Origin: Nocardia albiluteola
GTDB lineage: Bacteria > Actinomycetota > Actinomycetes > Mycobacteriales > Mycobacteriaceae
DNA length: 64,000 nucleotides
Direction of reading: 5' to 3'
Assembly: GCF_018860155.1 (NCBI RefSeq)
Contig: NZ_JAHKNI010000006.1
Location: 248,001-312,000, forward strand
Position 1 is the stretch's first letter. Each line of letters opens with the position of its first letter. Shown here in pieces: positions 41,584-50,154 of this stretch. The notes below the pieces were generated by a model. The model was not told the DNA's origin. It did not search any database and worked only from the letters and a program-made list of their open reading frames with translations. Made by a program: the position numbers and the translations under genes.

Positions 41584-42765
41584 CTAGCGGCGGCGGTCGC
41601 GGGGGACCAGCGGGACCGCGGCGACCGCGAACACGGCCGCCGCCAGATAGGCCGCCGGGAACCCCGCGGCGGTGATGAGGGCGCCGAAGGCCGGGGCCAC
41701 CGCGGCGGTGGCCAGATACTGACCGGTGTTCTGAATGCCCAGGCCGCGGCCGCTCCAGAACGGGCCCGCGATCTCGGCGACCGCGGTGAAGGCCAGGCCG
41801 TTGTCCGCAACGGTGATCACCGAGGCCACCACCAGGATCGGCAGTGCGGCCCACCACCAGTGCAGCCAGGCCGCGGCGGCCAGGGCGGCCATCGACACGA
41901 CCGCGGCGGTCGCGACGGTCCGCAGCGGACGCAGGCGGCTGCCGACCTTGTCGGACCACCTGCCCGCGCCGATCCGCCCGGCCGCACCCAGCACCTGGGT
42001 GACCGTGACCAGCGCGCCCGCCACCGGCAGGGACAAACCGACGCCGTGGTTCAGCCACAACAGTGCGAACGTCCACACGGTGGCCTGCGGGATCACCAGC
42101 AGCACCGAAACGGCGTGAATGCGCCACAATGTCGAGTCCCCGCGATAGGGGTTGTCCGAATTCGACTGTGCGCCGGAGCGTTCCGGCCGGGGCGGATCGA
42201 CGATCCCGATCGCACAGCCGATCGCGGCCGCGCCCGCCATCAGTGCCGGTACCAGCACGGCCGTGGAAAACCCGTGCGCCGCAGCGATTGCGGGAATCGC
42301 CATGGCCGCGATGCCCACGCCGATCGGCTGGGCGGTCTGCCGGATTCCCATGGCCAGTCCGCGCTGGTCGGGCGGGAACCAGCCCGCGATGACCCGGCCG
42401 CTGGCGCCGTTGGTGCTGGCCGCGCCGATGCCGGCCAGCAGCAGCAATGCCCCCAGCGCAACGTAATTCGTCGTGGTCGCGGCCGCAGCGCCTGCGGCGA
42501 ACATCACCGCGGGGCCGACGATCAGCACGGTGCGCTCGCCGAACCGGTCCACCGCGTACCCCCAGGCCACCAGGGTGCACACCATCCCGACCATAGGCAT
42601 GGCCACCAGTAGACCGGCTGTGGCCAAAGGCATTCCGCGAGCTGTCAAGGCGGGCAACAGGAAAGGTGCGCCGTTGCTCATGACCGCGCTGGCGGCCTGC
42701 GCGAAGACTCCCAGGGCGAGCATGGTCCACCGTCGGGTGGTGCGCTCCTGGATCACGGGGACCAT
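41584..42765 (-). CDS. MFS transporter
   Basis: 393 residues with 12 hydrophobic segments and the MFS loop YAVDRFGERTVLIVGP after helix 2; a second half begins near TLWRIHAVSVLLVIPQATVWTFALLW. It belongs to the CynX/NimT-like branch by general appearance; the substrate is unknown. It has the same neighbours (leuB, FAH hydrolase, gltX) as the M. tuberculosis gene Rv2994. A motif like the one before ilvB lies 13 bp upstream of its start, so it might export or import a branched-chain metabolite; this is inferred. Confidence 0.85.
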   Translation of the reverse strand: MVPVIQERTTRRWTMLALGVFAQAASAVMSNGAPFLLPALTARGMPLATAGLLVAMPMVGMVCTLVAWGYAVDRFGERTVLIVGPAVMFAAGAAAATTTNYVALGALLLLAGIGAASTNGASGRVIAGWFPPDQRGLAMGIRQTAQPIGVGIAAMAIPAIAAAHGFSTAVLVPALMAGAAAIGCAIGIVDPPRPERSGAQSNSDNPYRGDSTLWRIHAVSVLLVIPQATVWTFALLWLNHGVGLSLPVAGALVTVTQVLGAAGRIGAGRWSDKVGSRLRPLRTVATAAVVSMAALAAAAWLHWWWAALPILVVASVITVADNGLAFTAVAEIAGPFWSGRGLGIQNTGQYLATAAVAPAFGALITAAGFPAAYLAAAVFAVAAVPLVPRDRRR

Positions 42766-42777
42766 TTCCTCACCTCT

Positions 42778-42794
42778 ATCTCATATAATGGGAT
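42778..42794. promoter_or_regulatory. candidate IclR-type operator before the MFS gene
   Basis: ATCTCATATAATGGGAT matches the ilvB-upstream site at 3902-3918 at 14 of 17 positions and has the same half-sites. Confidence 0.5.
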
Positions 42795-42812
42795 CACAGT
42801 CTTACTCTGTGA
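42794..42812. promoter_or_regulatory. palindrome in the MFS/FAH divergent promoter region
   Basis: TCACAG-N7-CTGTGA is a perfect 6-bp inverted repeat that abuts the candidate IclR-type site. It is probably an operator; the regulator is unknown. Confidence 0.4.
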
Positions 42813-42914
42813 AACACAGGCTCACCGTACACCGCAACCCGCACGAATGCGAACGCCCGTGCCCCGCCGACCGGGTGGTTTGGTCCATACCGCCAGGTGG
42901 ATAGACTGCGAGCC

Positions 42915-43688
42915 ATGCGTCTAGGTCGAGTTGCCAGCCCCGATGGGGTCGCGTTCGTGAGCATCGAGGGAGCGGGCCCCGATTCCACGGCCCGGGAAAT
43001 TGCCGAACACCCGTTCGGCACCCCCACCTTCACCGGCCGCAGCTGGCCGCTGGCGGATGTGCGGTTGCTGGCGCCGATCCTCGCCAGCAAGGTGGTGTGC
43101 ATCGGCAAGAACTACGCCGCACACGCCCGGGAGATGGGCGGTGAGGCGCCCGCCGATCCGGTGATCTTCCTCAAGCCCAACACCGCGATCGCCGGTCCCA
43201 ACGCCGCAATCGTCTTGCCGCCCAGTTCCTCTCAGGTCGACTACGAAGGCGAACTGGCGATCGTGATCGGCCGCCCCTGCAAGGACGTGCCGGCCGCGCG
43301 GGCGCGCGAGGTGATCCTCGGCTATACGGTCGCCAACGATGTCACCGCCCGCGACCAGCAACGCCACGACGGCCAGTGGACCCGCGGCAAGGGATACGAC
43401 ACCTTCTGCCCGCTCGGGCCGTGGATCGAAACAGAGCTGGACCCAACAGATCTGGAGATCATCACCGAACTCGACGGCGAGGTTCGACAGCGCAGCCGGA
43501 CATCACTTCTGCTGCACGATATTCCGAAGCTGATCGAGTGGATCACCACGGTGATGACGCTGCTGCCCGGTGATGTCATTCTCACCGGCACCCCGGAGGG
43601 CGTGGGTCCGATGAAAGAGGGGCAGAACGTCTCCGTGACGATCGAGGGCATCGGCACCCTCACCAATCCCGTTGCCGCCAAACGCTGA
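42915..43688 (+). CDS. fumarylacetoacetate hydrolase-family protein
   Basis: 257 residues from ATG 42915. FAH-fold markers are VVCIGKNYAAHAREMG, VIFLKPNTAIAGPNAAIVLP, VDYEGELAIVIGRPC (metal Glu residues), YTVANDVTARDQQ and GDVILTGTPEGVGPM. It acts on 2-keto-enol or oxaloacetate-like compounds as a hydrolase, isomerase or decarboxylase. It corresponds in position to M. tuberculosis Rv2993c and lies 14 bp before gltX. Confidence 0.9.
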   Translation: MRLGRVASPDGVAFVSIEGAGPDSTAREIAEHPFGTPTFTGRSWPLADVRLLAPILASKVVCIGKNYAAHAREMGGEAPADPVIFLKPNTAIAGPNAAIVLPPSSSQVDYEGELAIVIGRPCKDVPAARAREVILGYTVANDVTARDQQRHDGQWTRGKGYDTFCPLGPWIETELDPTDLEIITELDGEVRQRSRTSLLLHDIPKLIEWITTVMTLLPGDVILTGTPEGVGPMKEGQNVSVTIEGIGTLTNPVAAKR

Positions 43689-43702
43689 TCGAAAGTAGGG
43701 AT

Positions 43703-45166
43703 ATGACAGACGTACGGGTCCGATTCTGCCCGTCGCCGACCGGCACGCCGCACGTCGGCCTGATCCGGACGGCGCTGTTCAACTGGGCGTTCGCCCGCCA
43801 TCACGGCGGCGCGTTCGTCTTCCGCATCGAAGATACCGATGCCGCACGCGATTCCGACGAATCGTATCGCGCGCTGCTGGACGCGCTGCGCTGGCTCGGT
43901 CTCACTTGGGACGAGGGGCCCGAGGTCGGTGGCCCATATGAGCCATACCGGCAGTCGCTGCGGCGTGAGATTCATCTCGATGTGGTGCGCCGGTTGCTGG
44001 AGGCGGGCGAGGCGTACGAATCGTTCTCCACCCCAGAGGAAGTCGAGGCCCGCCACCGCGCGGCCGGGCGCGATCCGAAGCTGGGCTACGACAACTTCGA
44101 CCGCGACCTCACCGCGGAGCAGATCGCCGATTTCAAGTCCCAGGGCCGCGCCCCGGTGCTCCGGCTGCGGATGCCCGAGCGGGACATCACCTTCCACGAT
44201 CTGGTGCGCGGCGAGACCACCTTCAAGGCCGGGGTGGTCCCCGACTTCGCCATCACCCGGGGCAACGGGGACCCGCTGTACACGCTGGTGAACCCGGTCG
44301 ACGACGCCCTGATGAAGATCACGCACGTGCTGCGTGGCGAGGACATCCTGTCCTCCACCCCTCGGCAGATCGCCCTGTACGAGGCCCTGCAGCGGATCGG
44401 GGTCGCCGAGTTCACCCCGCAGTTCGGTCATCTGCCGTTCGTGATGGGGCAGGGCAACAAGAAGTTGTCCAAGCGGGATCCCGAGTCGAATCTGTTCGTC
44501 CACCGCGACCGGGGATTCATTCCCGAGGGTTTGCTGAATTACCTGGCTTTGCTGGGCTGGGGCATCGGTGAGGACCGCGACATCTTCTCGATGGAAGAGA
44601 TGGTCGCGGCATTCGATATATCGAAAGTAAATTCGAATCCGGCCCGGTTCGACCAGAAGAAGGCCGACGCGATCAACGCCGAGCACATTCGTTTGCTGGA
44701 GCCCGCTGATTTCGCCCGCCGACTTCGCAGCTACCTGACCGGTCAGGGCCACATCGGGGCCGAGGTCGACGACGCGCTTTTCGCGGCCGCCGCGGAGTTG
44801 GTGCAGACCCGGATCGTGGTTCTCGGCGATGCCTGGGATCTGCTGAAGTTCCTGTTCGTGCCCCTTTCGGAGTTCCGCGTCGACGAGGCCGCCGCGGAAA
44901 AGAATCTGGGCGCCGACGCCGCACCGGTGTTGCAGGCCGCCATCAAGGCGCTGGAGGGCGTTTCCGGCTGGTCGGCAACCGCGCTCGAGGAGGCGCTGAA
45001 AACGGCTCTGGTGGACGATCTGGGCCTCAAACCGCGCAAGGCGTTCGCGCCAGTGCGGGTGGCGGTGACGGGTTCACACATCAGCCCGCCGCTGTACGAG
45101 TCGCTGGAACTGCTCGGGCGCGAGATCACCATGCAGCGGCTGCACGCGGCCGCCGCGCGCGGCTGA
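43703..45166 (+). CDS. gltX: glutamyl-tRNA synthetase
   Basis: 487 residues. The HIGH-like motif is SPTGTPHVGLIRTALF, the KMSKS-like motif NKKLSKRDPESN, and the C-terminal anticodon-binding helical region ends MQRLHAAAARG. It charges tRNA-Glu and, in organisms without GlnRS, also tRNA-Gln. It is followed by tRNA-Gln and tRNA-Glu genes, a functional grouping. ATG 43703 follows agtaggg. Confidence 0.97.
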   Translation: MTDVRVRFCPSPTGTPHVGLIRTALFNWAFARHHGGAFVFRIEDTDAARDSDESYRALLDALRWLGLTWDEGPEVGGPYEPYRQSLRREIHLDVVRRLLEAGEAYESFSTPEEVEARHRAAGRDPKLGYDNFDRDLTAEQIADFKSQGRAPVLRLRMPERDITFHDLVRGETTFKAGVVPDFAITRGNGDPLYTLVNPVDDALMKITHVLRGEDILSSTPRQIALYEALQRIGVAEFTPQFGHLPFVMGQGNKKLSKRDPESNLFVHRDRGFIPEGLLNYLALLGWGIGEDRDIFSMEEMVAAFDISKVNSNPARFDQKKADAINAEHIRLLEPADFARRLRSYLTGQGHIGAEVDDALFAAAAELVQTRIVVLGDAWDLLKFLFVPLSEFRVDEAAAEKNLGADAAPVLQAAIKALEGVSGWSATALEEALKTALVDDLGLKPRKAFAPVRVAVTGSHISPPLYESLELLGREITMQRLHAAAARG

Positions 45167-45296
45167 GGCGAATATGCCGCCCACTACCGGCTTTGACCAG
45201 GCGATTTGGAAAATCCCGGTAGTGGGCTGGTAATCTTCTCCGCGGCCCGGAAACAAGCCCCCAGCCCACGGGTTGGAGGCCGAAAGCCCAGGTCAT

Positions 45297-45368
45297 TGGG
45301 GTATGGTGTAATTGGCAACACAGCTGATTCTGGTTCAGCCATTCTAGGTTCGAGTCCTGGTACCCCAG
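45297..45368 (+). tRNA. tRNA-Gln (anticodon CUG)
   Basis: 72 nt with a full 7-bp acceptor stem (TGGGGTA / TACCCCA), discriminator G, anticodon stem GCTGA/TCAGC, loop TTCTGGT with anticodon CTG at 45330-45332, and a T arm with GGTTCGAGTCC. CCA is not encoded. Confidence 0.95.
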
Positions 45369-45434
45369 CAGAGTGTGCTCACCGTCAACTCGGTTGGCGG
45401 TGAGAACCAGCTTCGGTTGGCAACACTCGTCCGA

Positions 45435-45507
45435 GGTCCCGTCGTCTAGCGGCCTAGGACGCCGCCCTCTCAAGGCGGTAGCGCGGGTTCAAATCCCGTC
45501 GGGACTA
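45435..45507 (+). tRNA. tRNA-Glu (anticodon CUC)
   Basis: 73 nt. Acceptor GGTCCCG pairs with CGGGACT (first pair G-U), discriminator A, anticodon stem CCGCC/GGCGG, loop CTCTCAA with anticodon CTC, and T loop GGTTCAAATCC. It lies beside the synthetase that charges it. Confidence 0.95.
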
Positions 45508-45516
45508 CACAAATCC

Positions 45517-45555
45517 CAGGCTCATGCTCATGGAGAGCATGAGCCTGGTTTGTTT
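45517..45555 (+). terminator. terminator of the tRNA-Gln/tRNA-Glu transcript
   Basis: Perfect 13-bp stem (caggctcatgctc / gagcatgagcctg), 5-nt loop and GTTTGTTT, 9 bp after tRNA-Glu. Confidence 0.9.
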
Positions 45556-45566
45556 CGTCATTATTG

Positions 45567-45623
45567 TGGGGGCGCGCCCCCACGCCCCCGGCCCGGAGGG
45601 GCTTCGCCCCCCGGACCCCCCGC
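45567..45623. repeat. GC-rich palindromic element
   Basis: A 16-bp perfect palindrome TGGGGGCGCGCCCCCA (45567-45582) is followed by a hairpin CCGGAGGGGC-ttc-GCCCCCCGG. Such C/G cassettes are common dispersed extragenic repeats in actinobacteria. I see no gene between 45548 and 45799. Confidence 0.5.
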
Positions 45624-45799
45624 TTCCCGCTGGGTAAGTAACGTGGGCGGGGTGGGCTTGGGGGTACCGGCAACGGTTGATTTAAATCGGGGCATCGGGG
45701 TTGGGACGGTACGGCTGAGATGCATCGGGATCGGTTACCTCAGCTGGTAGTGCCGGGGATTCCTCGCTTGGGCCGGTCTTCCTCAATCCTGCTGCCAGC

Positions 45800-46297
45800 T
45801 CAATCCTGTTGCCAGGTGGAGCCGCCCGGAGCCATGGCCGGCAGGCCCAACTTGCGGTGGTCCCAGCTGCGGGTGCGTTCGGGGATCACGCGGACCGCGA
45901 CCCGCTTGTTCAGCATCTGCTCCACGTAGGGGCGCATTTCCTCGGTGTAGGGGGCGGTGTAGCGCTCCCAGACGCTCACGCCGACCTTGAACAGGGCCTC
46001 GGTGTCGTCGATGATCTCCGCGCGGCCCTCGATGGACACCCCGCGCAGCTGGTCGTAGCTGTCGCCCGCCTCGATCAGCACCGTCACGCGCGGGTCGCGG
46101 CGGATGTTCACCGCCTTCTGCGACTTGGCCTTGGTCTCGAACCAGATCTCGCCGTCGACCACGCCGTACCACATGGCCGTCAGGTGCGGCAGGCCCGTGG
46201 ACCCGAGGGTTGCCAGCGTGATGATGCGGCTGCGGCCCAGGAAATCGGTGATCTCGTCGTCCGACATCACGATCTGTGCGCGTTGATTGACTCCCAT
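45800..46297 (-). CDS. PPOX-class (F420/flavin) pyridoxamine-oxidase-like protein
   Basis: 165 residues. IITLATLGSTGLPHLTAMWYGVVDGEIWFETKAKSQKAVNIRRDPRVTV is the split-barrel core, and the C-terminus contains VAVRVIPERTRSWDHRKLG. The position between gltX and the IclR gene matches M. tuberculosis Rv2991. It probably uses F420; the substrate is unknown. Confidence 0.85.
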   Translation of the reverse strand: MGVNQRAQIVMSDDEITDFLGRSRIITLATLGSTGLPHLTAMWYGVVDGEIWFETKAKSQKAVNIRRDPRVTVLIEAGDSYDQLRGVSIEGRAEIIDDTEALFKVGVSVWERYTAPYTEEMRPYVEQMLNKRVAVRVIPERTRSWDHRKLGLPAMAPGGSTWQQD

Positions 46298-46397
46298 GAT
46301 CCGACTGTAATTTACGGCGTATGGCGCCGCTCACAGCGGTCTTCGTCACATCGAGTGCGGGTATTCGCGGACCTGGTCACGGTCTTGCCGGGGTACC

Positions 46398-47099
46398 TCA
46401 CAACCGCTTGTGCAGGGCGTCGGCGGCCGCCACGAGATCCGCCGCCCAGCGCGCGCCGGGACGACGCCCCATCCGGTCGATCGGGCCCGACACCGACACC
46501 GCCGCCACCACGTTGCCCGCCGAATCGCGCACCGGCGCGGAGACGCTGGCCACCCCGGCCGCGCGCTCCGCCGCGCTCTGCGCCCAGCCGCGCCGGCGGA
46601 CCTCGGTCAGCGCCCGCTCGCCGAAGACCGCGTCGGCCAGCACGCTGCGCTGCGTTTCCGGATCCGCCCAGGCCAGCAGGACCTTGGCCGCCGAACCCGC
46701 GGTGAGCGGCAGGCGCGCGCCCACGGGGACGGTGTCCCGTAGCCCGGACGACGGCTCCAGCGCCGCGACCGCCACCCGCGAATGCCCATCCAGCCGGTAC
46801 AGCTGCACGCTCTCCCCGGTGATCTCCCGCAGCCGCGGCAGGATGGCGGCCGCGGCCTCCACGATCGGGTCCGCGGCGGTCGTGGCCAGCTCCGACAGTG
46901 CGGGTCCGGGTCGCCACAGGCCGTTGCCGTCGCGGGCGAGCAGGCGATGGGTCTCCAGCCCGACGGCGAGGCGGTGCGCGGTGGCGCGGGGCAGGCCGGT
47001 ACGCGCGCACAACTCGTTGAGCCCGCACGGCTGCTCGGCGGCCGCGTAGAGCACGGCCATGGCTTTGTCGAGCACCCCGATACCGCTATGCTGTCTCAT
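46398..47099 (-). CDS. IclR-family regulator (NdgR/LtbR-type) of leuCD and probably ilv genes
   Basis: 233 residues. A winged helix-turn-helix (GIGVLDKAMAVLYAAAEQPCGLNELCARTGLPRATAHRLAVGLE) is followed by an IclR effector domain (GARLPLTAGSAAKVLLAW, VSVSGPIDRMGRR). Divergent placement beside leuC is conserved in actinobacteria; the Streptomyces (NdgR) and Corynebacterium (LtbR) homologues control leucine and branched-chain genes. The same half-sites appear in the intergenic region and upstream of ilvB. Confidence 0.88.
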   Translation of the reverse strand: MRQHSGIGVLDKAMAVLYAAAEQPCGLNELCARTGLPRATAHRLAVGLETHRLLARDGNGLWRPGPALSELATTAADPIVEAAAAILPRLREITGESVQLYRLDGHSRVAVAALEPSSGLRDTVPVGARLPLTAGSAAKVLLAWADPETQRSVLADAVFGERALTEVRRRGWAQSAAERAAGVASVSAPVRDSAGNVVAAVSVSGPIDRMGRRPGARWAADLVAAADALHKRL

Positions 47100-47113
47100 A
47101 AGGCGATATTAGC

Positions 47114-47130
47114 GTCCCGAATAGTGAGAT
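47114..47130. promoter_or_regulatory. candidate IclR-type operator between iclR and leuC
   Basis: GTCCCGAATAGTGAGAT; its reverse complement is ATCTCACTATTCGGGAC, sharing TCTCAC and GGGAC half-sites and spacing with the site before ilvB. Further half-sites (GTCTCA at 47093-47098 and a TTCGGGAC just downstream) lie nearby. Confidence 0.55.
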
Positions 47131-47212
47131 ATGCAAATTCGGGACACACCCATCCGAGATCGCGTCGCCGGCCCACGGCGGCGCGGATGGCTAGCGAAGG
47201 GAGTCAGCGGTT

Positions 47213-48637
47213 ATGGCCGAGCGGCCACGCACACTGGCGGAAAAGGTCTGGGACCAGCACGTCGTCGCCCGCGGCGCGGGCGAGGGCGAGGCGCGCGAGC
47301 CCGACCTCATCTACATCGACCTGCACCTGGTGCACGAGGTCACCAGTCCGCAGGCCTTCGACGGCCTGCGTGCTGCCGGTCGGCCCGTGCGCCGGCCCGA
47401 TCTCACCATCGCGACCGAGGACCACAACGTCCCGACCGTTGATATCGATAAGCCGATCGCCGATCCCGTTTCTCGCATCCAGGTCGAGACGCTGCGGCGC
47501 AATTGCGACGAATTCGGTGTGCGCCTGTATCCGATGGGCGATATCGAGCAGGGCATCGTGCACGTGGTCGGCCCGCAACTGGGCCTGACCCAGCCCGGTG
47601 CCACCGTGGTCTGCGGCGATTCGCACACCTCGACGCACGGCGCCTTCGGCGCACTGGCGATGGGCATCGGCACCAGCGAGGTCGAGCACGTGCTCGCCAC
47701 CCAGACGCTGTCGTTGCGCCCGTTCAAGACCATGGCGGTCAACATCGACGGCGCGCTGCCCGACGGGGTGACCAGCAAGGACGTCATTCTGGCGGTGATC
47801 GCCCAGATCGGCACCGGTGGCGGTCAGGGCTACGTGATCGAGTATCGCGGCGAGGCCGTGCGCGCCATGTCGATGGAGGCGCGGATGACGATGTGCAACA
47901 TGTCCATCGAGGCGGGCGCGCGGGCGGGCATGGTGGCTCCCGACGAGACCACCTACGAGTTCCTGAAGGGCCGCGCGCACGCTCCCCGGGGCGCGGATTG
48001 GGATGCGGCCGTGGCGGCCTGGGATGCCCTCGCGACCGAGCCGGGCGCCGAGTTCGACGCCGAGGTGCACATCGATGCTTCGGCCCTGACACCGTTCGTG
48101 ACCTGGGGAACCAACCCGGGACAGGGCGTTCCCCTGGGCGCGGCGGTGCCGAATCCTGCCGATATGGCCGACGAAACCGCGCGCGAGACCGCCGAGAAGG
48201 CGCTGCGCTATATGGATTTGGAGCCCGGTACTCCACTTCGTGAGGTGTCGGTCGACACCGTATTCGTCGGCTCGTGCACCAATGGCCGGATCGAGGATCT
48301 GCGGGCGGTGGCCGGGGTGCTGCAGGGCCGCAAGGTGGCCGACGGCGTGCGGATGCTGATCGTGCCGGGGTCGATGCGGGTGCGCGCACAGGCCGAATCC
48401 GAGGGGTTGGGCGAGATCTTCACCGCCGCGGGCGCGGAATGGCGGCAGGCGGGTTGCTCGATGTGCCTGGGTATGAATCCGGATCAACTTTCCCCCGGTC
48501 AGCGCTGCGCGTCGACCTCCAACCGCAATTTCGAGGGCCGGCAGGGCAAAGGCGGCCGTACGCACCTGGTTTCGCCGCTGGTCGCGGCGGCGACGGCGGT
48601 GCGCGGAACGCTGTCCTCACCGGCCGATCTGAACTGA
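47213..48637 (+). CDS. leuC: 3-isopropylmalate dehydratase large subunit
   Basis: 474 residues from ATG 47213 after gaaggga. The aconitase-type [4Fe-4S] ligands are the Cys in VFVGSCTNGRIEDL and the two in CSMCLGMNPDQL; GDSHTSTHGAFGALAMGIGTSEVEHV is also typical. It isomerises 2- to 3-isopropylmalate with LeuD. It is 26 bp from leuD in one operon. Confidence 0.97.
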   Translation: MAERPRTLAEKVWDQHVVARGAGEGEAREPDLIYIDLHLVHEVTSPQAFDGLRAAGRPVRRPDLTIATEDHNVPTVDIDKPIADPVSRIQVETLRRNCDEFGVRLYPMGDIEQGIVHVVGPQLGLTQPGATVVCGDSHTSTHGAFGALAMGIGTSEVEHVLATQTLSLRPFKTMAVNIDGALPDGVTSKDVILAVIAQIGTGGGQGYVIEYRGEAVRAMSMEARMTMCNMSIEAGARAGMVAPDETTYEFLKGRAHAPRGADWDAAVAAWDALATEPGAEFDAEVHIDASALTPFVTWGTNPGQGVPLGAAVPNPADMADETARETAEKALRYMDLEPGTPLREVSVDTVFVGSCTNGRIEDLRAVAGVLQGRKVADGVRMLIVPGSMRVRAQAESEGLGEIFTAAGAEWRQAGCSMCLGMNPDQLSPGQRCASTSNRNFEGRQGKGGRTHLVSPLVAAATAVRGTLSSPADLN

Positions 48638-48663
48638 CCGTCCCTACCTACTCAGGAGAACTC

Positions 48664-49272
48664 ATGGAAGCCTTCAAGGTGCACAAGGGGATCGGGGTGC
48701 CGCTGCGCCGGTCCAATGTCGACACCGACCAGATCATCCCCGCGGTCTATCTGAAGCGGGTCACCCGAACGGGATTCGAGGACGGCCTGTTCGCGGCCTG
48801 GCGCTCGGATCCGAGCTTCATTCTCAACACCGAGCCGTTCAACCGGGGTAGTGTCCTGGTGGCCGGTCCGGATTTCGGTACGGGATCCTCACGCGAACAC
48901 GCCGTTTGGGCACTCATGGATTACGGCTTCCGGGTCGTCATCTCGTCGCGCTTCGGCGACATCTTCCGTGGCAACGCAGGTAAGGGCGGGCTGCTGGCCG
49001 CGCGGATGTCACAACATGATGTCGAATTGCTCTGGAAGATGCTCGAGGAACAGCCCGGTCAGGAATTGATCGTCGACCTCGAGGCGCGCACCGTGACCCT
49101 CGGAACCGTCGTGTTGCCCTTCGAAATTGACGACTACACCAGGTGGCGGCTGCTGGAGGGACTGGACGACATCGGCCTGACTCTGCGTCAGGAAGACGCG
49201 ATCGACGGGTTCGAAAAGGGTAGGCCCGGTTGGAAACCCAAGACCATTCCGGAGCCAATTTCGCGGGCGTAA
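48664..49272 (+). CDS. leuD: 3-isopropylmalate dehydratase small subunit
   Basis: 202 residues from ATG 48664. The swivelling domain is shown by RRSNVDTDQIIPAVYLKRVTRTGFEDGLF, FGTGSSREHAVWALMDYGFRVVISSRFGDIF and NAGKGGLLAA. It pairs with LeuC. A longer upstream frame exists but overlaps leuC and lacks family residues. Confidence 0.97.
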   Translation: MEAFKVHKGIGVPLRRSNVDTDQIIPAVYLKRVTRTGFEDGLFAAWRSDPSFILNTEPFNRGSVLVAGPDFGTGSSREHAVWALMDYGFRVVISSRFGDIFRGNAGKGGLLAARMSQHDVELLWKMLEEQPGQELIVDLEARTVTLGTVVLPFEIDDYTRWRLLEGLDDIGLTLRQEDAIDGFEKGRPGWKPKTIPEPISRA

Positions 49273-49293
49273 TCGGACTGGGCGTTAGCTGGG

Positions 49294-49351
49294 AGCTACC
49301 AATCGCGGTAGCTGTGCGTGTGCCACACCACATGAAATTTGGCGTGGCACA
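49294..49351. promoter_or_regulatory. leuD-hupB intergenic inverted repeats
   Basis: Two perfect inverted repeats lie between leuD and hupB: AGCTACC-N6-GGTAGCT (49294-49313) and TGTGCCAC-N17-GTGGCACA (49319-49351). The second is followed by a TAGACT -10-like hexamer (49352-49357). The first may terminate leuCD; the second may be a hupB operator. Confidence 0.4.
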
Positions 49352-49427
49352 TAGACTCTTGCCCATTGAAGGTTTACCGTGGTACCTAGTCGGTCCGACG
49401 ACGGGCCATTAGTCTGCGGAGGATTCA

Positions 49428-50048
49428 ATGAACAAGGCGGAACTGATCGACGTTCTGACCGAAAAGTTGGGTACTGACAGGCGCACGGCCACTGCGGCAG
49501 TCGAGCAGATTGTCGACACGATCGTGCGCGCGGTGAACAAGGGCAACAGCGTCACCATCACCGGTTTCGGTGTGTTCGAACAGCGCAAGCGCGCTGCGCG
49601 AGTGGCGCGTAACCCGCGTACCGGCGAAACCGTGAAGGTCAAGCCCACTTCGGTCCCTGCGTTCCGTCCCGGTGCGCAGTTCAAGGCGATCATCGCTGGG
49701 AAGCAGAAGATCGCAGCGGCCGGTCCGGCCGTGAAACGCGGTGTGGCAGCACCGGTGTCGGGTGCGGCGAAGAAGACCGCCGCCAAGAAGGCAGCCGCCA
49801 AGAAGACGGCCGCCAAGAAGACCGTGGCCGCCAAGAAGGCTGTCGCGAAGAAGACCGTCGCCAAGAAGGTCGCAGCGAAGGTCGCGGTGAAGAAGACGGT
49901 GGCCAAGAAGGCAGCCGCCAAGAAGACCGTGGCCGCCAAGGCGCCCGCGAAGAAGGCGGCCGCCAAGGCCACCGCCAAGAAGACCACGGCGAAGAAGGCG
50001 CCCGCCAAGAAGGCGGCGGCCAAGCGGACCGCCACCAAGCGCCGCTGA
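49428..50048 (+). CDS. hupB: HU nucleoid protein with a Lys/Ala-rich C-terminal tail
   Basis: 206 residues. The first 90 form the HU fold (MNKAELIDVLTEKLGTDRRT, VTITGFGVFEQRKRAARVARNPRTGE, then VPAFRPGAQFK). The rest is a histone H1-like tail of repeated KKxAAKK/PAKK units ending in RTATKRR. It binds and compacts DNA; the tail is characteristic of Mycobacteriales HupB and a target of lysine modification in mycobacteria. A ribosome-binding site (cggagga) precedes ATG 49428. Confidence 0.95.
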   Translation: MNKAELIDVLTEKLGTDRRTATAAVEQIVDTIVRAVNKGNSVTITGFGVFEQRKRAARVARNPRTGETVKVKPTSVPAFRPGAQFKAIIAGKQKIAAAGPAVKRGVAAPVSGAAKKTAAKKAAAKKTAAKKTVAAKKAVAKKTVAKKVAAKVAVKKTVAKKAAAKKTVAAKAPAKKAAAKATAKKTTAKKAPAKKAAAKRTATKRR

Positions 50049-50063
50049 TACCGAACCGAGAAG

Positions 50064-50090
50064 GGCCCCGGCTGCATGGCAGCCGGGGCC
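50064..50090 (+). terminator. hupB terminator
   Basis: Perfect 12-bp arms (ggccccggctgc / gcagccggggcc) with a 3-nt loop, 15 bp after the stop. No T tract. Confidence 0.7.
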
Positions 50091-50154
50091 GATTGGTGTG
50101 TCGGGCCTGATCTTTCCTGGACGGCCGCCCGGAACTTGGTCTCCCAGAGCGGAT

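Noticed and set aside
40128..41810. Long minus-strand frame that ends in the L7/L12-like protein.
   Set aside because: Only the last 80 codons resemble a protein family; the rest is opposite leuB, so the gene starts at ATG 40370.
45567..45640. GC-rich palindromes after the tRNA genes as a possible CRISPR or attachment site.
   Set aside because: No regularly spaced repeats and no integrase nearby; best described as an extragenic palindromic element. The tRNA 3' ends are also not duplicated downstream within view.
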